64,000 nucleotides of DNA, taken from Plectrocnemia conspersa. Lineage: Eukaryota; Arthropoda; Insecta; Trichoptera; Polycentropodidae. Made by a program: the position numbers and the translations under genes. This document shows positions 10,962 through 21,978 of this stretch, in pieces. The stretch spans positions 1,302,001 through 1,366,000 of the forward strand of contig VTFK01000160.1 in the NCBI GenBank assembly GCA_009617715.1, read 5' to 3'. Position 1 is the stretch's first letter. The number at the start of each line of letters is the position of its first letter. Under the pieces are notes generated by a model. The model did no database searches. It was given only the letters and a program-made list of their open reading frames with translations, and was not told the DNA's origin.

Positions 10962-13472
10962 TATTAATAAAACTTTGTTTTTGCTGCATGCGACCCAAAT
11001 ATAATCTTGTTTGTGTGCGTTATTTACCTAATACACATGTGTAATATAATATAGGTTCGATGCAAAGTTGTACCAACAGATCACATGATGTAGTTTACTC
11101 ACGGACGCTCACTTTGTTCGAAGCTGCGAATATGCATATCTCTATGCAAAACTTGGTCTACTGGCAAGTTGGACGTTGATTAGCTCTGGGTGAGTGTTGG
11201 TGAAACGCTTCCATAGACGGACCCCTGGGCATGACCTCTTGTTTGGCATGGCGGTTACGTGAGTTTGTCTACAAGCTGGCTAACGCCTGGTTATGATTAG
11301 CAACTGTGACCCAATCAGGTCTTCAGTCTTAGTAACGAAAACCGTTAACCTGCTGATTAGCATGTATGTGACGGTGGCTGCTCTTGGGATATAATTTGTG
11401 GGCAAATCGTGACGCTTGTAACCAAGTGATTAGATCAAATTATTCGAATTTCGTGTTAAAAATAATAACTAGTCAATGTAGTAACGTTGGTTATACAAAA
11501 GTTCCAGAACTTTTAAGATAGTGTGTCAATACGACGATGTATTTGTGATTTTCTTTGAAATGAGCCATGTTGACGACTTAAAACCAAGGCAAATAACGAT
11601 AAGTTGACATCTGTTGTGAATGTGGTTACATCATAAAGCATGATTGTATTGCATCGATATTTCAACAAATGGCTAAATAGATTGGTACCTTTTTTTAATG
11701 TTAATTCAGAAAGGCACACTTTTTTACTTTGTTTTTTTATATGTCATGACTATTATAATTTTTATAATAAAATGTTTCATTGAAACTAAACTACCAAAGC
11801 ACAGTCAGAAACTAAATAAGCACTAAAAAATAATAGTATCTGTGTGATGTTCTAGATTTTGCAAGTGTAAAAATTAGCTAACTTTGTCTTAAAACAAAAA
11901 CAAATACCTCTGACAAGAAGATCAAATTAAAGTCAAATATTATAAAAATATTTACTTTTAATAAGACTCAATCATTAATTTAATAAAAATATTGCGAAAG
12001 AGGTATACCCAAAAAAAACTAATATTTGCAATATATCTTATGGCGTCCAATAGATATCACTATCGGCTAATAGAGTCCACGGCAGGTTACAACGTAACAC
12101 CCCTTTATGAATATTCGATCCCTTTCGGCTTAAGACAGGGATTTCGGACATGATTCACATTCGCTTCGCCACGTGCTTACCGGGCTTTTGCACAAAAGCG
12201 CCACTAAAGACCCTTTATTTAATATTTTCTTTGTGAATAACAAATCTTCCGCTCCCAATGATATAAATTCACATTTATAATAATTGATTGTTCGGAAATT
12301 AAATCACAGAGCAAATGCGGCATTCAATTAAAACGCATGACCCCAATAATTTATATGATGTATTGCCGCGTCATATTGACTATTATTTTTGGTGCATTAA
12401 ACACATTATTTTGCACCTGTGTAATGTAGCTGAATTAATTCGATTCAGTTTCATTTATATCCTGTATTTATGCAGTCATTGTATTATTGCTAGTCCCATT
12501 TTCAATCGCTATTTCTTTATTTAACAACGTTATCCTATACGGTTTAAAATTTTAATAATCCAAAAATAAATGGTGATTACTTTAAATGTAATATATTATA
12601 AACCTGTTTCAGACCTTTGATAAAGGAGATGTCTGAAAGCGAAAAGGGAGTTTAATTTATCATATAATAATTATGAAATATTGCATACTCCTTTGAAATA
12701 TTAATTATTCGAATTTTATAAAATATATATTTTTAGTGTAGCTGTAAAATAATATGTATTCATTAAAACAAAGGTTAGAGACTACTGATATGGCGTGTGA
12801 ACGACAAGTATTAAGTAAACATACTCTTCAAACATCTTAGCTTGGCAAACATCCGTTACGTGTACAAACTCATGCTTAATTTGAAGCATTAATTGACAGT
12901 GGACTCTTGTGCTTCAATTATTTCAAACATAGCAAACTAATCATATAATTAAACATTACTAGAAATATTAATGTTGAATTTACATATAGCTTTTTGTAGT
13001 ACTATTAGACTTAATTAATTTAGTACTTTTAGAATGAAAATTCTTAATTAAGTTAAACAAGTTAGTACAAATACATTTATATAGACTATATATAACACAA
13101 CAAAACGTATTTATTGTAATCGCTTTTTAGCTTTACGTGTATTTTTATTTTGAATTCAATTAAGTGCTTAAATAAGCTACAAACAGTTCGGTATTAATAT
13201 TTTTTTTATAATATATACAATAAATAATTTTACAGTATTTTAATGGATTTTCTACAATGTATAATTATAACATAATATATACAAAAACGTCTAAAATTGT
13301 AGAAAAATAAATATATTTTGATTATAATTTTTTTTCTGTTTTTACTGTTTTAATTTTAAATGTAAAGGTTTTTATTATAAGTTCAATTATCTTAGTGTAC
13401 TGTTATTAAAAGTATATCTTGTTTTTGTTGTTTAAAAATATTGGTATAAGGGTTGCTTATTTTAATTCAGAT
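10962..13472. other. Non-coding stretch with two GC-raised patches
   Basis: Patches of higher GC content lie at 11040-11430 and 12040-12230. The first contains TGATTAGC three times in the same orientation (11177-11184, 11294-11301, 11354-11361). It may be an old repeat or a regulatory cluster. Elsewhere the sequence is AT-rich and unremarkable. Confidence 0.4.
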
Positions 13473-13481
13473 ATTAAAATT
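13473..13481 (+). repeat. 9-bp target-site duplication of foldback element, left
   Basis: ATTAAAATT, repeated exactly at 16963-16971 immediately outside the right end of the element. Confidence 0.8.
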
Positions 13482-13988
13482 GGCAGCCGGTCAAAAGAGC
13501 GTGCGTCAAATGAGCGCCGTCATATAAGCGCTGCATTATAAGCGCTGCGTCATAAGAGCGTTGACCAAAGTAGCGCTGTAACAAAATAGCGTGCGTCAAA
13601 TGCGCAGAGTCATATGAGCGCTTTAAAAAAGAGCGCACGTCATAAAAGCGCAAAAATACTTGGAGAATATCAAGTAATGAATATTTTAGGAATTAGGTAT
13701 ATAAAATATAAGTAAATTGTGAGAAATTTACAAAGAATTAAAATTCACAAGATATAGGCGGTAAAATTAGTATTTTATGTGCCAGAGCGTAATGACGATT
13801 AAAATGATTAGTCAATGAAAACATTACTATTTATTAATTATTACGTACATTCGAAAGTATGGCTTCCCATCCCCATACGTACGATATACATATATTTTGT
13901 ACTAAAATGAAACGCTGATTTTAAATCTATCATTAGATTTGTTCGGTGGTGTTTCATTAAATTGACAAATATATATCTACTCTACCTG
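13482..13988 (+). repeat. Left terminal inverted repeat of foldback element
   Basis: The outer part, 13489-13655, is about eleven imperfect units such as GCGTCAAATGAGCG, GCGTCATAAGAGCG and GTCATATGAGCG. The inner part, to about 13988, is unique sequence including ATACGTACGATATACATATA-like stretches and TTCATTAAATTGACAAATA. The reverse complement of 16215-16720 matches it throughout. Confidence 0.85.
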
Positions 13989-14461
13989 CAATGAATGCAT
14001 AAAGTTTAGGGCAGGTATAGACATTTTTTTGCTATTTGACGATAAACAGTTGGTTGGTTTTTGGGTATATATTTTATACGACTACACTCTATCTCGAATA
14101 ACGACTGAGTACGAATATTATATAATATATTTCAGTTAATTAAACGATTATTGTTTTATATATTAAACTGTAAGAACATTAATCTATCATTAATCATACA
14201 CATATGACATATGTTTGTATATCGAAAATTTAGGTTAATTTAGTATTTTAATGAATTATTGTGTTTAGTATATACATACATACTATAGAGACAATTCAAT
14301 CGGTCAAAATGGGCGATAGTCTTTTTTGGGGATACAATAAAAAATGCATTACAAATAAATGTGATGCAAATCATGATCTTATAATTAATTAAATAATTAA
14401 CATAATATTTAATACATATTAACATATATATATATATATATATACAAATATATATATATAT

Positions 14462-14644
<183 letters not shown>

Positions 14645-14888
14645 TATTTTACGAAAATTCGGTAATTATTTTTAGAAAAAGAATTGAAAGATGAAAACAT
14701 TATTCGGTATAAACAAAATATAATATACATACATAAGATATATGTAAATATTTACTTATCATTTGTGCATATTTAATCATAAAATATCACTTAAACAGTT
14801 TGATTTTTTTATTCAAGAATTTAAAGAGTTACCCGATATCATAAAAACATTTAGGCTTAAGTCGGTAATTTTATTATAAATACCTACC

Positions 14889-15397
14889 TGATAAATGTTT
14901 ATAGTGGGCCTTTACGCGAATTTTTTTTTTTTATGTTTTGAGCCTTGGAAACTACTGTGAGAACAAACTTTTGGAATTTCCAAAAATCGGATATTTTACA
15001 GTTATCTATTTTAAATTAGATAGGATAGTTATATATAAATATAATAATACAGAACTAGCGCTGATAAGTGTTTATCGTGGAGTTTGCCCTTTACGCGATT
15101 TTTTTATATTTTGCGACTTATAAATTACTGTGAGAACAATCTTTTGGAATTTCCAAAAATCGCATATTTTACCGTTATCTATTTTAAACTGGATAAGGTA
15201 GTTATATATAAATATAATAAGCAAGAAATAGCGCTGATAAATGTTTATCGTGGATTTGGCCCTTATCGCGAAATTGTTTTATGTTTTGAGCCTTGGAAAT
15301 TAGTGTGAGAATAAACTTTAGTAATTCACAAAAATTGCATTTTACAGTTATCTATTTAAAGCTAAATAGGCTAGTTATATATAAATATAATAGCGCT
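14889..15397 (+). repeat. Three tandem copies of a 173-bp repeat
   Basis: Units start with TGATAARTGTTTATMGTGG at 14889, 15062 and 15235, so the period is exactly 173 bp for the first two; the third is slightly shorter. Each contains TTTACGCGA-like sequence, ACTGTGAGAACAA, TTTTGGAATTTCCAAAAATCG, and ends near TAGCGC. The period is not a multiple of three and the frames are not maintained, so it is not a coding repeat. Confidence 0.92.
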
Positions 15398-16214
15398 CAG
15401 TATACTTTTGAATTTTGACTGAAAACGTTCGCAAAAAGTTTCGTTGCGTCTTTTGAAAAGTAAAAAAAAAAAAAATACCACGAATGACTTACAACTATCT
15501 ATAAGGATTAATCTTCTTTATAGATAACAATTTAATCTATAACAGTTTCTAAATGTGCGTGCCGCCAAGTAGTTTTTGAAGCTTAACAAATATGTAACAT
15601 AAGGGAAAAAAATATGATATCGATAGCCAGGTAAAAAGGCAAGGACCCGGACAAAATATTAGAATATTAGACAGATTACTATTTTTTTCTAACTGTTCTA
15701 TTTGTATAAATACTACCCGTTTTGAAATGGACAAAGCACGAAATTCACAAAAAAATACTTTTATCGTAATCGCGAAAAATTAAAGTCTCTAGGAATAACA
15801 CATTAAAACTAAATATCAGACTAAAAAAGTATTTAAAAAAATCATACTGATTCACCAATTACTACTTTAGTTTTAATATTGTAAAAATAATTTTAAACAA
15901 TTGCGTATCGTCCGTGTCATTCACCAATGTCATGCATTGTTATGCACCTGGACAGCGGTGAATTTTTTTTGTAAAGTGTTACAATTAGGTAATTAAAAAA
16001 TCATAGGTAACTTCCTTTTTGATAATTATATAATATGATTAAAATGAATTTAGCAAAATTAATGTTTTACCCCTTTGCAATCACATTTATTTTCAGATTA
16101 TTTTTTTATCTTACACTTAACTCTTAAAATTTATATTGTGCTTGTTTTCGACTTTCACGATAAAATGTAGTTGTCTAAAATAAATTAAAATAAAAGGTCG
16201 GACGACCTTTGTAT

Positions 16215-16962
16215 ACCTGCCAAGTCGAGTTGATAATTATTTGTCAATTTAATGAAACATTACAGAACAAATGTAATGATAAATTCAAAATCAGCGTTTC
16301 ATTTTAGTAAAAATATATGTATATCGTACGTATGGGGACGGGGAGCCATACTCGAGTATGTATGTAATAATTAATAAATAATAATGTTTTCATTGACTAA
16401 TTATTTTAATCGTCATTACGCTCTGGCACACAAAATACTAATTTTACCACCTATATTCTCGTAAATTTTTATTTTTTTGAAATTTCTCACAATTTACATA
16501 TATTTTGTATACCTAATTCCTATAATATTTATTACTTGATTTTTTCCAAGTATTTTTGCTCTCTTTTGTCAAACGCTCATATGGCTGTCTGCACATTTGA
16601 CGCACGCTATTTTGTTACAGCGCTACTTTGGTAAACGCTCTTATGACGCAGCGCTTATAAGGCAGCGCTCTTTTGACGCACGCCCATTTGTCCGCGCTCA
16701 TTTGTGACGTTGCCGTTGTGTAGCTACTTTACTAGCCAGAAACACGATAAACCAGTAATTAAATCAGAGACTAATATATATAGTATTTTTGCACTCTTAT
16801 GACGTGCTCTCTTTTGTCAAACGCTCATATGGCTGTCTGCGCATTTGACGCACGCTATTTTGTTACAGCGCTACTTTGGTAAACGCTCTTATGACGCAGC
16901 GCTTATAAGGCAGCGCTCATTTGACGCACGCCCATTTGTCCGCGCTCATTAGTGACGTTGCC
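16215..16962 (-). repeat. Right terminal inverted repeat of foldback element, with duplicated end
   Basis: 16215-16720 is the reverse complement of the left repeat. Its outer tandem-unit block (about 16556-16715) recurs at about 16785-16962, separated by about 75 bases of other sequence. The outer copy keeps a unit, CACTCTTATGACGT, that the inner copy lacks and the left repeat has. Only the outer copy is next to the target duplication, so it is the true end. Confidence 0.85.
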
Positions 16963-16971
16963 ATTAAAATT

Positions 16972-18081
16972 AATTGTCTAGTTAGGTAAAGTGCTAATTA
17001 AAGCATTTGATAATATTTTTAATTGTTTTAAATTATATTAATATGTAAATCCCTATAGCAGAATCATAGTTAACAACATATAAGTCTTAATATTTACAAA
17101 CAGATGATTTTTGTTCAATGTTAAAATCATCTTAAAGTTAAACCTAAGTTTTGAATTATAATATAACTTATTTAACCCTTGTATAGAGTGGATTAATATT
17201 TCTACAATTATTAATACAATTTGTTCTTCTTATATATTTAGAGTCTAGTTTTTATAAAATATATAGTTTAACGATAAATATTACTATATGTATACATTTT
17301 ACGAAAAAATTAGTCTAGTGAAAAAAGTGAAAAATCGCATCAACTACTTTATTGGTTATATTCTAAAAATATTCAGATTTTTTATATAATTGATTTAATT
17401 TTAATAATAACAAATATTTTCACTAAGGCTTTTATTACCTGTCTTATAGTTTTTAAAACACAATTCAAAAATCAGAAATTTAAGATTTACGCAGCATAGA
17501 AGTATTTCATGCACGTGTTGATTAAAACAAAGTTATGAAATGCTATTGAGGTGAAACCTAAACTAATTTTACAAAGATATTTTTTATTTAGAGATAATAT
17601 ATTTGAGCGAAGCAACCTTTAGCAAAGCTTTTAGTGCAATCGCACTTTATAATGAAAACACGATAATACACGAGACCGTTTGAAGTAATCATAGTTGCAG
17701 TTAATTTAGCATTCATTGGCACTGTGCGAGCGAGGTCAGCAGATGCAAATGGAAGGTGCAAATAGTTTGCAGACAAACTTCTCGGTTGTTCAAATCTGTA
17801 GTTAGTGCCGGTTGGCGACACGATGTTTCGCAATTAGCAATTTGTTAATGAACCGGAGTGCAGTTACTTGTCAAACGGACTCAAAACTTGGTGTCAAACT
17901 AGATAGTTGTACGATTTAACTGCGATTTCGAGTCGCGATTTGAATCGCGAAACATACTTGTCCAAATAGTTGTTTGAGATATATTGTTTATCGTATTAAT
18001 ATGCAAGAGTACTAGACAGGTTTATACTGATTTTTGAAGCATAATTTTGTTGCATATTTTATTTTATTTTATAAAAGTAGG
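16972..18081. other. Non-coding stretch with GC-raised island at 17590-17980
   Basis: The island includes the TGCAAAT octamer-like motif and clustered TCGCGAT/ATCGCGA words near 17930-17955. No gene-like frame. It is a candidate regulatory element. Confidence 0.3.
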
Positions 18082-18300
18082 TTTTCGGTTTTGAGGCCAA
18101 AGGGATGTGACTTTGCAGCCACCTAGACGCCAAAAAAGCTGGTTACATTTTTTTTTATTAATATATACAATTTATCATATATATTGAGAAATGAAGATAC
18201 TGCGTTTACAGGATCAGGCGTTGGAGTTAAAATATAAGGTAATGTAAATTGGACAGTATTCGTTGGCGTGTCGAGTTGTTTTATTGTCGGCTGTAATTTT
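18082..18300 (+). repeat. Old dispersed repeat, copy 1
   Basis: Shares two blocks with 55290-55480 in the same order: TTTCGGTTTTGAGGCCAAAG...TTGCAGC, and GTTGGCGTGTCGAGTTGT followed by TTATTGTCG. A weaker relative may be at 52560-52780. Type of element unknown. Confidence 0.55.
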
Positions 18301-19559
18301 TTGTCAATTCTGGTGTGTCTTTCGCTGCATCACTATTTTTATAAAGCTGGTTAGAGACAGCTCTGGGTAATTGTAGACAAGGATGTTTGCAGGCTTATTG
18401 CACACTCCCAAAATGTGTTTACGCCTTAGAAGAGAAACGGTGCATATGGCCACTCCGGCAATTTTTAACTATCTTGATTTTACAATGACGAAATAATATA
18501 TTTATCTTTTGTTTAAGTACTAGCATCCTTTCCAAACAAAGTGTAGTTATTTCAGTGGTATTTTTGCGTTTATAACGCTTTATGACGGTTGTGCTAATAA
18601 CTGGTCTGTGACATAAGTTAAATTATTAACGCAATTGTTTAGTCAAAAGATCTTTTTTCCTTATTTTCTATCATGGTGCTACACCCGGTCGTCTGTTTTA
18701 GCCTTAACAGTTAAAATTCTTTACTCTTTCTGATCCGTTGCCTTTCTATTAAAACTTCTTATGCCCAGCATTATGCAGTCTTCATCCACACATTGCCTTT
18801 TGGTCTGCTCTTAAGTAAAACATATTGTGCCTAGCCTTACTTTTCAGACATGTTTTCGTTTATTTAAAATAGTCGTTAGAATGTCTTCTAAATTAAAAGT
18901 GAATAAAATAATAAATAAAAATGATGCATTTCTGCGATATTTAAATACGTGCTAAAGCAAAAATAAACGCGTTAATTGCGTCCGAGAGGATATATTAGAT
19001 TCATATTGTCGGTATATACCCATTTCAAACTGACAATTTCTTGTCACATCTTGCATAATTAAATTACATCGATTGATGATGATCAAAACCGTTTTAATTT
19101 GATCAGCGCAATTTTATTAGTCCAGTTATAAAATTTAAAGTTCAAAATTCAGTTATATCTCATGTTTAATAAATATAATTGTTTTTGAATTGTATATTTA
19201 AATGTAATTAGCAGAAATTTACTGCCTTATGTAGAAGGGCTTATGTGATTAAAATTTCTTTATTACATATAAATCATCACATCTTATCTTTTGCGAAAAC
19301 ATCTCTATTTATATGTGTCTTGTATAACGGACACTATAGAGATCATATAATTAAAGCCACATACTGGTAATTTATAAATATATATATTGTTAAGCAACAT
19401 TGCCACAAAAGGTTAGGTAAACATGTGTCAAATAATTTAGTCATTTTACTAAAAGCACTAATGTAAGCTTAATTCTATTTGGGAGTAAGATAGCTGAATA
19501 ATTAGTGTTTTACATTTAAAAATAAATTATATTGTAATCCCAATGAAATACGATTGTTT
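18301..19559. other. Non-coding stretch
   Basis: No recognisable gene or element. 18350-18480 is slightly GC-raised. Confidence 0.4.
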
Positions 19560-20049
19560 TATTTGCTATGACAGCGTCCTTAGAGCGAAGGCGTCAAAGG
19601 GATTCCGGCATCTCGATGAGTTATGCGAAAGTGAGAGACTAAAACAAAAATAGAACTTCGCCCGCTCTGAAACAAAGTTATTAAAACAAGCGCTTCGCGA
19701 CTCGAAAGCGCTGAAAAAAAGAGCTACACAAGCAAAGTAACAATTAGCGCCTGGGCTAAAGGAAATTTTCTTGGATAGTTAGCCAGCGGCCTCATTGTGT
19801 GGCCGGCGAAAATGTGAAAAGAAAACCGCGAGCACTACCTTAAAAAGAGGACAAAGGACGGTAAGGAAGTGAAACGGAGACGACTTAGAATTATTATTAT
19901 TTCCATCTCATACATTTTCGTAATTTCCGCGTCGTGAAAGGAGGGGAAGATACAAAAGTGAAAAAATGCGGCAACAATGAATGTGGAATACGTTTCTGGG
20001 ATGCGTGAACAATGAGTAAAAGAGTATTATTTACCTTATTTCTGTTGCT
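19560..20049 (+). CDS. Candidate 5' exon with signal-peptide start (possible neuroligin-like host gene)
   Basis: A GC-raised leader of about 450 bp ends in ACAATG at 20012, a good insect start context. The coding part is 38 nt: MSKRVLFTLFLLL, a basic n-region followed by a hydrophobic run as in a signal peptide. It is cut by GTAAGT at 20050-20055, a near-ideal splice donor, with an in-frame stop just inside the presumed intron. Two short upstream frames start at 19966 and 19977; the stop of the second overlaps the candidate start as ATGA. The mir-932 hairpin lies 24 kb downstream on the same strand, and its usual host, neuroligin 2, is a secreted-then-membrane protein with a signal peptide. 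No acceptor exon is visible, so this could still be chance. The exon 5' border is not defined. Confidence 0.35.
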
Positions 20050-20055
20050 GTAAGT

Positions 20056-21614
20056 CATTATAATATATTTCTTAATCTAATTACATTCTGGGTCTTGGCT
20101 ATACAAAACGACTGCGAACTACATTCGCGCGCGTGAATCGTTTGCATGTTACGAATCAACCGGCGATTCAAACCTATATAAGCGATATCAGTGTAAAGAG
20201 TAATTATTTAAGAAATTAAATCTGTTACTAAAACGCATTTTTTTTAAAAAACATGTATTCATATAGATAATTATTTTACTGTGACTAATAATATTTTTTT
20301 TTGTTTTTTTTTTCATGTCTGTTCTTCGCTACTCAAAGAGGGAAACGGTAAGTGAAATTTAATTCTTTTCAAGCGAAATTTTTTCTGACAATTTGTTTCT
20401 CATTCGGTTTGTATAATTTGCGTGAAAGTATCTCTTCAAAAAAGGCATGTTTCCATAAAATATCAGCAACCTTAATCAAATCACATTGTGATATAAAAAA
20501 ATTCCGAAAAACTTCCCCATGCCATTCTTAAGTGGTTGCTTATGTGATGTTAAAGCGTAATAACATTTTGAACGTCAGATTACATAAACTGTATCAAACT
20601 AACTACTGTGCTAATAACTATATTCATAGAATAGGGTCAACATGCTACATTACTTACACAAGCGTGGTTTAATAAAATGTTACCATTCAACAATGCATAT
20701 GTTAGCTCAACTCTCAAAAGACTTTGTTACCTTCGTCATATATGATTTTCGAACCAATTCCGTAAAAACACATATGTTGACTCTTGCCTTGCGTAAATAA
20801 TTCATTCGAACGAACAAATAATGTAGTACGTTTGTTCGGTCTTAACTAATGAACTAAGTTCTATTATTACGTATTTATTATCATACTTATTGCTTTACAC
20901 ATTAAATCTGCCCCCCATTGAAACGGTTAATATATTACACAGACCATTACCATCAATTCAGTCTTGGGTATTATTATAGAGCCCCTTTATTGCGTGCATA
21001 TATTATTGTGAAAGAGACGTTGCTTCGTTGTATGCCATACCTTTCGTACGATACATATTGTACCGAAAGCTTGTATTAAATTTGCTGTTATATATTCAAC
21101 ATATTTCTATACTTGCTCGTTATTCTCTGATTGATGAGAATCATGATCTACAATCGCCGCTTGACTGGATTTTAGTAGACCTTGGTAATCCATTGTGGAT
21201 AAATCTTTCTCTTATTTAATCGACATTAAGTTTTGTATATATTATATATATATGCATCTAACAGCCATTAGATATATTTTATATTTCTATTATACAAAAA
21301 AATCTTTTAAAATACCACATTTTAAAAGCTTTAATCAAGTGCTTAGCTTCATTAACAATAAGCATATATGGATATACTTTAGATCATGTAAATCAGAGTT
21401 TCATAACCTATTTTGTTTTATAGACTTAATCATTCAGATAAAAGCTTCAGACCTCATCTTAAAATAGTTTTAGTGGTAGAAAAAATATATTTTGTCCTAA
21501 GATTATTAGTCTGATTTTAAGTTAATTATTAAATAATTGTGGATCCATGTATCAACTTATAACTTTCAAATAAAATTTTTAATTAATTATATATTATTAA
21601 AAATATTATTTGCA
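20056..21614. other. Non-coding stretch, possible start of a long intron
   Basis: AT-rich sequence with no recognisable gene. If the exon call at 20012-20049 is right, this is intron 1. Confidence 0.35.
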
Positions 21615-21978
21615 TCCTACTGCATTTTTTCTGGGATACATTTCATTGCATTCAAAGTAGCACTTTAAATGTTTAGCGACCTTTCAAGTAGCCTAGAGAG
21701 TCGCGATCGCGTTCCTTGTTCTTACAGTTGTGATCAGTACATCAGCGCTTGAGAACGCTTCTCTTGCACGAGCCATTCAGTTAATTAACTAGTTTGCCAA
21801 TCATAAGGATTTGTTGGGAATAAATATGTAGGTGGTGCTAATCTATTTTAGGTGTGCACCAAAACTATTTTTTTATAAAAAAAAAAAAATGGTTAATTGT
21901 ATAACTAATGTTTGTTAAATAGCCATTATGACTCATTGGAAAAACCTGTCTAGTCATAATGTAATAAATAAAAATAAT
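21615..21978 (+). mobile_element. 3' fragment of a non-LTR retrotransposon
   Basis: Same family as 60.45-62.25 kb. A frame near 21735-21790 reads TSALENASLARAIQLIN, matching TSALADSPIAVAIRLLN, and upstream GAGTCGCGATCGCGTTCC matches the RSRP-coding stretch. The 3' stem is CATTATGAC (21924-21932) with GTCATAATG (21953-21961), followed by an AATAAATAAAA tail. Frames are broken. Confidence 0.75.

Noticed and set aside
14938..15308. Two similar open frames in tandem
   Set aside because: They are read through the 173-bp repeat in different frames; the period is not a multiple of three and there is no family resemblance.
20340..20355. Possible microexon before a GTAAGT donor at about 20349
   Set aside because: Would be only about nine bases after a long pyrimidine tract, with no evidence of use.
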